64,000 nucleotides of DNA from Thermococcus eurythermalis (GTDB taxonomy: Archaea > Methanobacteriota_B > Thermococci > Thermococcales > Thermococcaceae): the NCBI RefSeq assembly GCF_000769655.1, contig NZ_CP008887.1, positions 1,798,001 to 1,862,000 of the forward strand, in the 5' to 3' direction. Below are positions 52,325-60,745 of this stretch, piece by piece (within the stretch, counting starts at the first letter, position 1; every line of letters begins with the position of its first letter). The translations under genes and the position numbers were made by a program. The notes under the pieces were generated by a model. That model was not told the origin of the DNA. It searched no databases and saw nothing but the letters and a program-made list of their open reading frames with translations.

Positions 52325-53065
52325 TCATGGCACCTCAACCACGTACTTCCTGTTCCCCCTCTCGAAGCCCCTGAATGAGCCGAGCTTCAGGCCGAGCAGG
52401 GCCTTTTGAAAGTTGACCACCTTCATGGCCGCGAGATGAGTAACGCGCGTGCCCTTGAGGAACTCTGGCAGAAGCTGTCCGGTCGGCCCGGTCAGGACGA
52501 AGAGCTTCGCCCTCTTTGCCCTGTCAATGAGCATATCAATAGTTCCGTTGACAAGGCAGGTTGCACTCGCTATGACCGCGTCCATCTCCGGGAGCAGGTA
52601 GTACTCAAGGGCGTCGCTGTAAGTATCTTTATCCCAGAGCTTAGGATTCCGCTCGAAGACGTATAACTCATAGCCCCTCTCGCGCAGGGCCTTGGCCAGC
52701 GGGGGCATGTTGCCGACCAGTGCGACATTTCCGGCATCTTCCGGGAGGAGCTCAAGCACATCGACCCACTCCGCGCCGCTGAGGTCTATGTGGTACTGCG
52801 AGACCGCGTTTATTGCCGCAAGGCCCAACGTGCGCTCGATGACGTTGAGGCTGTCGGCTTTTTTGATGAAGGCCTCAAGCGAGGGCTCACTTATTGAGTT
52901 CGTGTAGCGCTGAACCTCTTCTGGCAGGGTCATTGCCACGCCGAGTGCCTTTCCCTTCTCGCCTTCAACAAGAACCCACGTGTAAGGGAGGGCAAAGCCG
53001 AAGTCAACCAGCTCAAGCCCATCAGTAAGTTCCAAGGCTTTTTTCTTTATTTTCCCAAGTAGCAT
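52325..53065 (-). CDS. DUF364 (putative metal-chelation Rossmann) protein
   Basis: 246 residues. The DUF4213 N-terminal domain is followed by DUF364 (ALVGNMPPLAKALRERGYEL, YVFERNPKLWDKDT, and DAVIASATCLVNGTIDMLID, TGPTGQLLPEFLKGTRVTHL). The family is described as a putative heavy-metal chelation protein, and many members sit beside FecCD-type ABC transporters, as here. Last gene of the 52-57 kb operon, immediately after its neighbour. It might receive or process the imported metal complex; not shown. Confidence 0.8.
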   Translation of the reverse strand: MLLGKIKKKALELTDGLELVDFGFALPYTWVLVEGEKGKALGVAMTLPEEVQRYTNSISEPSLEAFIKKADSLNVIERTLGLAAINAVSQYHIDLSGAEWVDVLELLPEDAGNVALVGNMPPLAKALRERGYELYVFERNPKLWDKDTYSDALEYYLLPEMDAVIASATCLVNGTIDMLIDRAKRAKLFVLTGPTGQLLPEFLKGTRVTHLAAMKVVNFQKALLGLKLGSFRGFERGNRKYVVEVP

Positions 53066-53797
53066 TCAATCACCCCCAACTCTAATCTCCACGAGGCCAT
53101 CTATCCCGAGTTCAGGGATTTCAAAAGCTGTGCCGTTGAAACGGAGCGTAAAACTTCCAGAGAGGAGCTTATCCAGCGAATACTCGGCCGTCTCGTTCTC
53201 AAAGACAAGGTAGGCCTTCTTAGCCTCAGGCCAGGGATTCGCAAGCCTTATGGCCCACGAGAGCGGAACGCTTGAGATGTTCCCGTTGGCAACTGCCTCC
53301 GGCGAGTGATAGAGCCCAAGGGTTCTGCCCGTGAGCCAGAGCTCGTTCTCAACGTCGCCGTAGATGTGGAGTGAGGCGCCCTTCACAAACTCAAGCACAG
53401 TTACGTTCGGAAGCCAGTGACATTTGCACCCATAGTTCAGAGGCATGACGAGCCGCGGCGAACCGTTGAAGGGCTCCCCATCGCGGTAGAGGGCGAGTAC
53501 GGCGCTCGCGTTGCCGGGTATACTGACTATTTCCCCATCCCTGTTGATGACGTTCACAACTCTTCCGGAGCCGAGCTCACCGAGGGGAACACCTTTCCAG
53601 CCCACGGAGCGCCCGAGGGCGAAGTCCGGTATCTTGAGTTCCTTCATGGGCATCTTCTCCAGATTAGCAACCGTGTAGGCCCTGACGCCATCACCGATTA
53701 CGTAGATGGTCTGCACTCCCGCATTCTCCGCACCGTGCTGGAAAGAGAGGCAGGCGCAGGCGATGACCGCGAGGAGCAGGGGAACAAACCGTCTCAT
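53066..53797 (-). CDS. Exported protein with sulfite-oxidase-fold-like domain
   Basis: 243 residues with a signal sequence (FVPLLLAVIACACLSF); a Cys after the hydrophobic stretch could be a lipid anchor. The mature part (GRSVGWKGVPLGELG, GEIVSIPGNASAVLALYRDG, PRLVMPLNYGCKCHWLPNVT, VLEFVKG) resembles the molybdopterin-binding oxidoreductase domain and the N-terminal domain of the substrate-binding protein in the same operon. The conserved Cys pair CKC is a plausible ligand for a metal or pterin. It overlaps the ATPase gene by four bases. Role in uptake inferred from context. Confidence 0.7.
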   Translation of the reverse strand: MRRFVPLLLAVIACACLSFQHGAENAGVQTIYVIGDGVRAYTVANLEKMPMKELKIPDFALGRSVGWKGVPLGELGSGRVVNVINRDGEIVSIPGNASAVLALYRDGEPFNGSPRLVMPLNYGCKCHWLPNVTVLEFVKGASLHIYGDVENELWLTGRTLGLYHSPEAVANGNISSVPLSWAIRLANPWPEAKKAYLVFENETAEYSLDKLLSGSFTLRFNGTAFEIPELGIDGLVEIRVGGD

Positions 53798-54618
53798 AAC
53801 CGTGCCTCCGACCGGTCCTTAATAACACTTCTCGTTAATAATTCCGTTTTCCGTAAAACGCTCCTATTTACCTTGGGAAAGACTACAATCCTGTCCCCAA
53901 CTCCGCCAACTGCAACAGGGAGCCCATACAGTTCTGAGAGGTTTTCGGATGTCATCACAATCTTGGGGTCACCTGAGGCCATTAGAGAACCGTCCTTCAG
54001 GAGAAAGACCACGTCGCAGAATGCAAAGGCTTGATTCGGGTCGTGGAGGGAAATCAGAACGAGCTTCTTCCTTCCAAGCTCCCTTATGGCCGAGAGAACA
54101 AGGTACTGGTTCCTGAAGTCCAGGAAGGAAGTCGGCTCGTCGAAGAGGAACAGCCTTCCATCCTGGGCAATTGACCTGGCTATCATCGCGAGCCTCTTCT
54201 GGCCGCCGCTTAGCTCGATGAAGGGTCTCTCGGCGAGATTCTCAATTCCGAGGGCCTTCAGTGCCTCAAGCGCCTTCTTCTCGTCCTCCGTTGTTGGACC
54301 GGTCACAGGGCTCACGTAGGGGTTTCTGCCCATCAGAACGACCTCAAAGACGGTATAGGGGAAGTTCACGGAGAACTCCTGGGGCGAGTATGAGACCAGT
54401 CTCGCGCGCTCCCGCTCGGGCAGCTCAAGCAGGTCAGTATCGTCGAGTATCACCCTCCCCCGTGGCCGCAGGATTCCGGCGATGCACTTCATCAGCGTGC
54501 TCTTTCCGGCACCGTTCGGCCCAAGAAGGCAACCCACCCCAGATTTGAGCTCAAGGGAAACCCCCTTCAAGACGTCCTTTCCACCATAGGAGACGCTCAG
54601 TCCCTCAACCCTTAACAT
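53794..54618 (-). CDS. FecE/BtuD-type ABC transporter ATP-binding protein
   Basis: 274 residues. Walker A LLGPNGAGKSTLMKCIAG, Q-loop YSPQEFSVNF, signature ELSGGQKRLAMIARSIAQ, Walker B LFLFDEPTSFLDF and H-switch LISLHDPNQAFAF are all present. The family powers uptake of iron-siderophores, heme or cobalamin. About 40 residues extend beyond the usual C-terminus. ATG 54618 after GGCGGTGGC; it overlaps the permease gene by 14 bp. Confidence 0.93.
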   Translation of the reverse strand: MLRVEGLSVSYGGKDVLKGVSLELKSGVGCLLGPNGAGKSTLMKCIAGILRPRGRVILDDTDLLELPERERARLVSYSPQEFSVNFPYTVFEVVLMGRNPYVSPVTGPTTEDEKKALEALKALGIENLAERPFIELSGGQKRLAMIARSIAQDGRLFLFDEPTSFLDFRNQYLVLSAIRELGRKKLVLISLHDPNQAFAFCDVVFLLKDGSLMASGDPKIVMTSENLSELYGLPVAVGGVGDRIVVFPKVNRSVLRKTELLTRSVIKDRSEARL

Positions 54619-55546
54619 GCCACCGCCTCCTCGCGAGTATGAGCACGAGCACCGGCGCGCCGATGAGCGACGTCACAACACCTAGAGGAAGCTCAAAGGT
54701 CGCAACACTCCTCGCAATGTCGTCGCAGAGGAGAAGAAGTGATGCCCCCACGAGGGCCGATGTGGGAACGAGAACCCTGTTATCATGCCCAACAAGGAGC
54801 CTCGCTATGTGGGGGCTCACCAGCCCGACCCAGCCTATCATTCCCGCCATGGCCGTTGAAGCCGAGATTCCGAGGGCTGAGAGCGCTATAAAAAGGGCCC
54901 GGTAAAACCGGACGTTTAAGCCCAGGGACTTTGCCTCCTCCTCGCTCAGGCTCATAACGTTGAGAGGCCAGCGGAGGAACAGTACGCCGGTTATGCTGAC
55001 GACAATCGGGGCGAGCATCAACTTTATGCTCTCCCAGCGGAGGCCGGCAAAGCTCCCGAGGAGCCAGAAGACTATCGTCGGGAGCTTATCATACGGGTCC
55101 GCCAGGTACTTAGCGAAGCCGACGAGGGCGGAGAAGAAGGCGGAAACGGCTATCCCGGCGAGGATTAGGCTCAAAAGGCCATCTCCTATGAACCTCGACA
55201 GCTTCCACACGATGACGACGGCGATTAGGCCAAAGACAAACGCGGAGAGCTGGATTGCGTAGGGGCTTTGGGCCAGGAGTATCGCGATGACTGCCCCAAA
55301 AGCGGAACCGCTTGTGACCCCCAAGAGGTTCGGGCCCGCGAGGGGATTTCGGAAGACGTTCTGAAACGTCAATCCGGCGAGGGAGAGGCAGGCGCCGACG
55401 AGGGCCGAGGCCAGAATCCTTGGCAGGCGGATCTCAAGCAGTATCGTCCTATCAAGCGGGCTCAGGGTAAACGGCGAGAAGTATAACCTGCCGACGAAAG
55501 GTGAAACAAGGAAAACCAAAAGGAAAAGCCAAACCGCTTTTTTCAC
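54605..55546 (-). CDS. FecCD-family ABC permease
   Basis: 313 residues, eight to ten membrane helices. FecCD signatures: LEIRLPRILASALVGACLSL, AGLTFQNVFRNPLAGPNLLG, and GMIGWVGLVSPHIARLLVGH, the coupling helix region for the ATPase. It forms a homodimeric channel with the ATP-binding protein downstream. Overlaps the binding-protein gene by four bases upstream. Confidence 0.93.
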   Translation of the reverse strand: MKKAVWLFLLVFLVSPFVGRLYFSPFTLSPLDRTILLEIRLPRILASALVGACLSLAGLTFQNVFRNPLAGPNLLGVTSGSAFGAVIAILLAQSPYAIQLSAFVFGLIAVVIVWKLSRFIGDGLLSLILAGIAVSAFFSALVGFAKYLADPYDKLPTIVFWLLGSFAGLRWESIKLMLAPIVVSITGVLFLRWPLNVMSLSEEEAKSLGLNVRFYRALFIALSALGISASTAMAGMIGWVGLVSPHIARLLVGHDNRVLVPTSALVGASLLLLCDDIARSVATFELPLGVVTSLIGAPVLVLILARRRWHVKG

Positions 55547-57156
55547 GGCATATCACCTACTATATTTACATCGCTAGGATTTATCCCGTACCATCTTTCA
55601 TAGAACTCGTCAGCCTTTGCCTTGACGTCGAGGTCGCTGAAAAGCTCCGGGTGGAGAACCTTGGCGAGCCAGTAGAGGCCCAGAACCCATTTGGGGGCGG
55701 GGTAATCCCAGCTCTCGCCGTCGTTGGGCATGGCATAGACTTTGCCTTCTTTCACTGCCTTTATCTGGCTCCAGGCGGGGTCGCTCAGGAGTTCCCTCTT
55801 GATTTCTGGGGCCGGCTTCTTGGGGGAGTAGCTCACGACTATTATAACGTCCGGGTTCCACTTCGCGACCTGCTCAACGTTGATGGTGTTCCATCCTCCC
55901 GGCAGGTCTTTTGAGACGCTGTCCCCACCGGCCATCTCTATCATTCTGTTCTGGAAGTACTCCTTTCCGGGCGCTTTGAAAGCCTTGTCCTTCATGCTAT
56001 ATTGAATTAGGAGAACCCTTGGCCTCCCGCTTGCCTTTGAGGTTCTGTTGGTTACAAAGGCAACGGCCTCCCTGTAGTAGGAGACGGCTTCCTTGGCTTT
56101 TTCCTCCTTTCCGAGAACATCTCCTACGATTTCGAGGCTCTTAAGGTATGAGTCCATAGTCTCAAGGTTGAGTGCTATTACCGGAATGCCGAGCCCTTCA
56201 AGGGCCTTGTTTATATTCTCGTCGCCCCAGTATGCGGTCAGAACGACGTCCGGGTTGAGCCCCTTTACAGTCTCGATATTGGCGCTCTTTGGACTGCCAA
56301 CGAATACCATCCTGCTCTTGACGTCCGGGTCTATCAGGGCTATAAACTGGTCGTTTATCGCCAGAGGGGTGCTCCCAACGATTTTCTTCCCGTCCTCGAC
56401 GCCCAGGAAGTAGACCATCTGGGTGGCCAGACCGTAGAGCGAGACCATCCTGTTCACAGGTTGCTTGACCTTAACCGTTCGGTTCCGGAAGTCCTTGACG
56501 ATGACGTAGCCTGCGTCCCCTTCCGTTTCCCCGGAGGAAGACTTCCTAACGACGTCAATCTCAACGACGGCCTTGACCCAGCGGTTTCCAGGGGTGATGA
56601 GCGTCTCGTTACCGACCAGAGCCAGCTTGAGTGTGTAAGTTTTCCCGTCCAGCGCGAACTCTATCGGTGTTCCATTAAACTCATAGGCCAGGATTGGGAC
56701 CATGGAGCCGTTGGTCGGATTTCCCGCTTCATCATAAAGCGGTACGCCCTTACCCAGAAGGAAATCGTAGTCAACCGTCAGGGTATAACCGTCAGCCGCC
56801 TTTATGATGTAGTTATGGCCCTCTGAGAGCCAGCCGAACTTTTTGAGAAGGTCAACGAGAGCTACTCCTTTGTAGACACCGACGTTCTTTATTGAGCCCT
56901 TCTTCGTTCTCAGCCCACCCCTTCCGGCAACCTGTGGGAACTCCCTGAGGTTCTCGAACGTCAACGACTTTTTGGTTCCATCGGGACCAACGAGGGTCAA
57001 AACTACCTCCTTTGAGGAGGCTGAGAGCGATACGGAAGCCGTGGTATAGGAAGTATTCGAAGTTTTAGATGTTGAAGTCTCCGAGCTTATACACCCTCCC
57101 GAGAGTACACTCAATATTAGAACCGAGATTATGAACAGGGAAGCAACTTTCCTCAT
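55543..57156 (-). CDS. ABC substrate-binding lipoprotein fused to a sulfite-oxidase-fold-like domain
   Basis: 537 residues. Lipoprotein signal with lipobox LSGGC near residue 23. Residues 45-210 look like the molybdopterin-binding sulfite-oxidase fold (VGVYKGVALVDLLKKFGWLS, IIKAADGYTLTVDYDFLL, ILAYEFNGTPIEFALDGKTY, RWVKAVVEIDVV). Residues 225-537 are a TroA/FhuD-like helical-backbone binding domain (RMVSLYGLATQMVYFLGVED, VETVKGLNPDVVLTAYWGDE, WNPDVIIVVSYSPKK). The fusion is uncommon. Substrate candidates: metal chelate, cobalamin or a pterin-bound metal. TTAGGCAAACAAAA at 57201 is a weak (11 of 14) match to the iron box at 48529. Confidence 0.85.
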   Translation of the reverse strand: MRKVASLFIISVLILSVLSGGCISSETSTSKTSNTSYTTASVSLSASSKEVVLTLVGPDGTKKSLTFENLREFPQVAGRGGLRTKKGSIKNVGVYKGVALVDLLKKFGWLSEGHNYIIKAADGYTLTVDYDFLLGKGVPLYDEAGNPTNGSMVPILAYEFNGTPIEFALDGKTYTLKLALVGNETLITPGNRWVKAVVEIDVVRKSSSGETEGDAGYVIVKDFRNRTVKVKQPVNRMVSLYGLATQMVYFLGVEDGKKIVGSTPLAINDQFIALIDPDVKSRMVFVGSPKSANIETVKGLNPDVVLTAYWGDENINKALEGLGIPVIALNLETMDSYLKSLEIVGDVLGKEEKAKEAVSYYREAVAFVTNRTSKASGRPRVLLIQYSMKDKAFKAPGKEYFQNRMIEMAGGDSVSKDLPGGWNTINVEQVAKWNPDVIIVVSYSPKKPAPEIKRELLSDPAWSQIKAVKEGKVYAMPNDGESWDYPAPKWVLGLYWLAKVLHPELFSDLDVKAKADEFYERWYGINPSDVNIVGDMP

Positions 57157-57315
57157 CTGAATCCCTCCGACGAGTCCACATACGCGGAATATTTAACATT
57201 TTAGGCAAACAAAAGAGTTTACGTTAAATGGTGTTATTTACTAAAGAGACCTCAATGTCCACGCCAAAGCACAAAAAAGATGGTGCGGGGGATTCTTACC
57301 TGCCTAATCTAAAGT

Positions 57316-57960
57316 TTAATCAGATGAATACTCCTTCACGGCCTTTATCACCACAAAGCTCCCCTCACCGTAGCCCGGCTTGACGGGCTCAACTTCTTTA
57401 ATTTCGTCGAGCCTGTGGAAGAGAGTCTGGACTATCTCGAATTTCCTGAAGCCGACCTTCTTGAGCAGTTCCAGAAGTTCCTCCGTGGAGAAGAACCTCG
57501 CCTCGCGGTAGAAAACGCTTTTCTCTTTGTTTCGCTCGTATTCCTGCCCTATCGGACTGTTCCTGTCAACAAAGCCTATTATGAGCGCTCCACCAGGTTT
57601 CAGAACGCGGTAGGCCTCGCGTAAAGCCTTTTCAGGGTCGTCAACGAAGCATATTGTAGTAACCATTAGGAGGTAGTCGAGGCTTTCATCGGAGAAAGGA
57701 AGGCTTTCGGCAACCCCCTCGATGACTTCTATGCCCCTCCTTCTGGCTATCTCCGCCATGGCCTTCGAAGGCTCGACGCCGAGCTTTATCCCGAGCGGTT
57801 CCGCGAAGCGGCCGGTTCCAACGCCAATCTCCGCCCCATTTCCTTCTTTCGGCAGAAGCTTCCTAACAGCCTCAAGCTCGGAGAGGTAAGCGTATCCGTG
57901 CCTCTCAAACCAGGCCTCATACCTTCCCGTGAACTTCTCAAAGGGTTCCGTTTTTGGCAT
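57316..57960 (-). CDS. Class I SAM-dependent methyltransferase (Methyltransf_11)
   Basis: 214 residues. Motif I GNGAEIGVGTGRFAEPLG binds S-adenosylmethionine; AEIARRRGIEVIEGVAESLP, DESLDYLLMVTTICFVDDPE and LREAYRVLKPGGALIIGFVD are motifs post-I to III of the UbiE-like group. Small-molecule methylation is likely, substrate unknown. ATG 57960 follows GGGGGTGTACGGG. Divergent from the radical SAM gene by about 80 bases. Confidence 0.88.
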   Translation of the reverse strand: MPKTEPFEKFTGRYEAWFERHGYAYLSELEAVRKLLPKEGNGAEIGVGTGRFAEPLGIKLGVEPSKAMAEIARRRGIEVIEGVAESLPFSDESLDYLLMVTTICFVDDPEKALREAYRVLKPGGALIIGFVDRNSPIGQEYERNKEKSVFYREARFFSTEELLELLKKVGFRKFEIVQTLFHRLDEIKEVEPVKPGYGEGSFVVIKAVKEYSSD

Positions 57961-58039
57961 CCCGTACACCCCCCGATATATGGGAGAATGGGCTCAAAAA
58001 CCTTATACGCTTTTAGACCAACCTAATCCCGGTGGTGAT

Positions 58040-58993
58040 ATGATAGCATTCGGCCCGGTTCCCTCAAGAAGACTCGGAAAGAGCCTTGGAGTGAATAACA
58101 TTCCAGATAAGGTCTGCACCTACGCCTGCGTTTACTGCCAGATTGGGAGAACTTTGAGGATGGAAATCGAGAGGAGGGCCTTCTACGACCCGAAGCTGAT
58201 ATTCAGGGAAGTCTCCGAGAAAGTCAACGAAGCCCTGGAGAGGGGAGAGAAAATCGATTACATAACCTTCGTCCCCGACGGGGAGCCAACGCTCGATGCC
58301 AACCTTGGAAGGGAGATAGACCTTCTCAGAAGGCTCGGGATAAAGCTCGCCACCCTCACAAACGCTTCCTTAATCTGGCGTGAGGACGTTAGGGAAGACC
58401 TTCTCAAGCTGGACTTCGTCTCGCTGAAGGTGGACGCCGTCAGCGAGGCCCTCTGGAGAAAAATTGACAGGCCCCACAAGAGCCTGAGCCTGGAGAGAAT
58501 CCTTGAGGGGATGCTTGAGTTCAGGAAGGAGTTCGGAGGAAAACTCGTGACCGAGACCATGCTGATAGACAACGTGGACTACGGCGATGAGTTTGAGCGG
58601 ATAGCAGAATTTTTAAAGGAGCTAAAGCCGGACACGGCCTACATAGCCGTCCCCACCAGGCCCCCGGCCGAGCCATGGGTGAGGCCCGCGAGAGAGGAAG
58701 TCATCAACAGGGCGTTTCAGGCCTTCAGCAAAGCTCTCGGCGAAGACCGCGTGGAGTACCTCATAGGCTACGAGGGGAACGCGTTCGCATTCACCGGAAA
58801 CGTGGAGGAGGATTTACTCAGCATCACCGCCGTCCATCCCATGAGGGAAGACGCCGTGAGAGAGTTCCTACGGAAGGCGAACGCCGACTGGAGCATCATC
58901 GAAAAGCTGATTCGGGAAAACAAGCTCATAGAGCTGGAATATGAAGGGAAGAAGTTTTACATGAGGCGGTTGAAGAGCAGAGAAACACGGTGA
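58040..58993 (+). CDS. Radical SAM protein (COG0731 type, wyosine-synthase related)
   Basis: 317 residues. The [4Fe-4S]-binding motif CTYACVYCQ (CxxxCxxC) at about residue 29 follows FGPVPSRRLGKSLGVNNIPD, the family's typical opening. GEPTLDANLG is the SAM-binding GE motif; WIRPAREEVINRAFQAF-like sequence and a winged-helix C-terminus (MREDAVREFLRKANADWSII) complete it. The group is related to TYW1-like tRNA enzymes but has no flavodoxin domain or proven substrate. ATG 58040 follows GGTGGTGAT. Alone on its strand after the methyltransferase. Confidence 0.85.
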   Translation: MIAFGPVPSRRLGKSLGVNNIPDKVCTYACVYCQIGRTLRMEIERRAFYDPKLIFREVSEKVNEALERGEKIDYITFVPDGEPTLDANLGREIDLLRRLGIKLATLTNASLIWREDVREDLLKLDFVSLKVDAVSEALWRKIDRPHKSLSLERILEGMLEFRKEFGGKLVTETMLIDNVDYGDEFERIAEFLKELKPDTAYIAVPTRPPAEPWVRPAREEVINRAFQAFSKALGEDRVEYLIGYEGNAFAFTGNVEEDLLSITAVHPMREDAVREFLRKANADWSIIEKLIRENKLIELEYEGKKFYMRRLKSRETR

Positions 58994-59037
58994 GGCACCA
59001 ACCTCCCAATGTTAGGGCAACCGAAAACTTTAAATGC

Positions 59038-59051
59038 TGTGCATATGCACA
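59038..59051. promoter_or_regulatory. Perfect palindrome TGTGCATATGCACA in the NifX-like promoter
   Basis: 14-bp perfect palindrome beginning two bases after the TATA box CTTTAAAT (59028-59035; BRE CCGAAAAC before it). A repressor bound there would block initiation of the NifX-like operon. The DUF134 protein at 62822 is a natural candidate regulator, by analogy of neighbourhood only. Confidence 0.6.
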
Positions 59052-59081
59052 AAATAATAGAGAAGAAGTGAGGTGGTGGAT

Positions 59082-59693
59082 ATGAGGATCGCGATACCAA
59101 CCAACGGTGGAGGGAGGAACGACACCGTAGCCCCTGTCTTTGCCCGCGCTACGGCGTTCTACATAGCGGACGTTGACGAGAACGGAAACATCATCAGTGA
59201 AAAGGTCATCCAGAATGGTGCCGCCATGGCCGGCGGAGGGGCCGGCCCAATGGCCGTTCAGACCCTCATCAACGAGGGCGTCGAAGCAATAGTGGCACCA
59301 CAGGTCGGCCCGAACGCCCTCGGCGCAATCCAAGCGGCCGGAATAAAGCTCTACCAGGTCGCCCCGGGAACCCCGGTAGAGGAGGCCATAAAGGCAGTGG
59401 TCAGCGGAAGCGCCGGCCAGTTCACGGCTCCAGCGGCACCTGCCCCGGCGACACCGACGGCACCGACCCCCGCTTATGGGCCTTATCCAGCAACACCCGC
59501 GTACCCAGCTTACCCAGCCTACGGCTTCGGCCCCGGTTGGGGTAGAGGCTGGGGCCGCGGCTGGGGAAGAGGCCGCGGATGGGGCCGTGGATGGGGCAGA
59601 GGTGGCAGAGGCTGGGGTGCAAGGCTCGGTTACTGCCCCTGGACAGGCCAGCCCAGCAGAAGGGCTCTCCGCTGGCTCTACGGCTGGTGGTGA
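59082..59693 (+). CDS. NifX-like domain protein with Gly/Arg/Trp-rich tail
   Basis: 203 residues. Residues 1-105 are the dinitrogenase iron-molybdenum cofactor domain (MRIAIPTNGGGRNDTVAPVF, ATAFYIADVD, GAGPMAVQTLINEGVEAIVA, LGAIQAAGIKLYQV). A Pro/Ala-rich linker of about 40 residues leads to about ten GWGRGRG-type repeats and a C-terminal CPWTGQPSRRALRWLYGWW. The repeat may bind nucleic acid or stack in assemblies. Members in nitrogen-fixers carry metal clusters; here the ligand is unknown. GAGGTGGTGGAT before ATG 59082. Operator palindrome in its promoter. Confidence 0.8.
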   Translation: MRIAIPTNGGGRNDTVAPVFARATAFYIADVDENGNIISEKVIQNGAAMAGGGAGPMAVQTLINEGVEAIVAPQVGPNALGAIQAAGIKLYQVAPGTPVEEAIKAVVSGSAGQFTAPAAPAPATPTAPTPAYGPYPATPAYPAYPAYGFGPGWGRGWGRGWGRGRGWGRGWGRGGRGWGARLGYCPWTGQPSRRALRWLYGWW

Positions 59694-59750
59694 AGCCTTT
59701 TCTTTTTCTCTTATGAGCGCAAGCTTTGAGACCGCACGGAGGAAAGGAAA

Positions 59751-59993
59751 ATGCCAAGAGGTATGGGAAGAGGAATGGGAAGGGGCTACGGCAGGGGGAG
59801 ATACGGATTCTACCCATTCAGCCCCTTTGGCAGTGCTTACGGTATAATTGACCTGTTACTCCTGCTTGGAATCCTGTACTTCCTGTTCAAGCTCTTCCTC
59901 GTGGCGCTTCCATACGCCCTGGGGCTGGCAATACTCCTGCTCCTCAGGTCTTTCCTGGGGCGCCGCTTCTGGGGATGGGGACGGCTGTTTTGA
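59751..59993 (+). CDS. Small Gly/Arg-rich membrane protein
   Basis: 80 residues. N-terminal MPRGMGRGMGRGYGRGRYGF shares its opening with the DUF134 protein (MPRGGPGWGRGRG) and the tails of both NifX-like proteins. Two membrane segments follow: YGIIDLLLLLGILYFLFKLF and VALPYALGLAILLLL, ending in a basic FLGRRFWGWGRLF. GGAGGAAAGGAAA ribosome binding site. Middle gene of the cluster; it may anchor the NifX-like proteins to the membrane, which is inference. Confidence 0.72.
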   Translation: MPRGMGRGMGRGYGRGRYGFYPFSPFGSAYGIIDLLLLLGILYFLFKLFLVALPYALGLAILLLLRSFLGRRFWGWGRLF

Positions 59994-60048
59994 GCTTATG
60001 CAAACTTTTTTAAGTTCGGTTTTCCTAATTCATCTGGAGGTGACGTGG

Positions 60049-60534
60049 ATGAGGATTATAGTCTCAACTGTAACTGGAGGACTCGACGACAGGGTGAACC
60101 CGGCGTTTGGTAGAACGCCCACTTTTACCATAGTTGACGTCGAGAACGGCGAGATAGTAAACGTTCAGGTCGTCCAGAACCCCGGCTACAGCCAGCCGAG
60201 GGGAGCTGGAGTCACAGCGGCCCAGTTCGTCATAGATCAGGGAGCCGATGCCGTAATAGCCGGCCAGTTCGGGCCGAACTCCTACGGCGTCCTCCAGGCG
60301 GCAGGGGTAAGGATGTACTCCGCCCCACCAACCATGACCGTTAGGGAAGCCGTTGAGGCCCTCCTCCGCGGTGAGCTCCAGCCCGGAATCCAGGGAGGAG
60401 CGGGAATGGGCCCCGGTGGCGGCATGGGAATGGGACGCGGTATGGGCAGGGGTATGGGAAGAGGCGGAGGAATGGGAAGAGGTCGCGGTATGGGTCGCGG
60501 AATGGGCGGCGGATACGGCAGGGGTTCCTGGTGA
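60049..60534 (+). CDS. Second NifX-like protein with Met/Gly/Arg-rich tail
   Basis: 161 residues. Residues 1-110 are the NifX-like domain (MRIIVSTVTGGLDDRVNPAF, TPTFTIVDVENGEIVNV, GVTAAQFVIDQGADAVIAGQ, YGVLQAAGVRMYSAPPT). Residues 115-161 are a tail of GMGRGMGRG units without Trp, unlike the first paralogue. The strands of identical codons make it repetitive at DNA level. GGAGGTGACGTGG precedes ATG 60049; TATA ACTTTTTTAAG near 60004, without the TGTGCATA element, so control may differ. Confidence 0.8.
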   Translation: MRIIVSTVTGGLDDRVNPAFGRTPTFTIVDVENGEIVNVQVVQNPGYSQPRGAGVTAAQFVIDQGADAVIAGQFGPNSYGVLQAAGVRMYSAPPTMTVREAVEALLRGELQPGIQGGAGMGPGGGMGMGRGMGRGMGRGGGMGRGRGMGRGMGGGYGRGSW

Positions 60535-60567
60535 ACCTCCCTTTTATTCTTCACCTGTTGAAACCCG

Positions 60568-60612
60568 CTGACCTCCTTCCTGCTCTGAAGGGCGAGGCTA
60601 AAGAAAGAAAAA
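60568..60612 (-). repeat. IS200/IS605-derived solo end (about 45 bp)
   Basis: Read on the minus strand: TTTTTCTTTCTTTAGCC, then TCGCCC-TTCAGAGC, then AGGAAGGAGGTCAG. Same joint of left-end and right-end sequence as the element at 16667, with more mutations, so older. Confidence 0.6.
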
Positions 60613-60745
60613 TGTTAAGAATCGCTTATCTTTTTACCGATACACCAACAATACTGTGATTCCTGTTGATTGCGGAAGACTAAACTCAGCATTCTGAGAA
60701 AGCCTTTTCAATTCTTCAACATTATTATTTTTGACGGTGGTAACC

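Noticed and set aside
60420-60534. Tandem GMGRG-coding repeats as a CRISPR or minisatellite array
   Set aside because: The repetition is in frame and encodes a Gly/Met/Arg tail; no constant repeat/unique spacer pattern.
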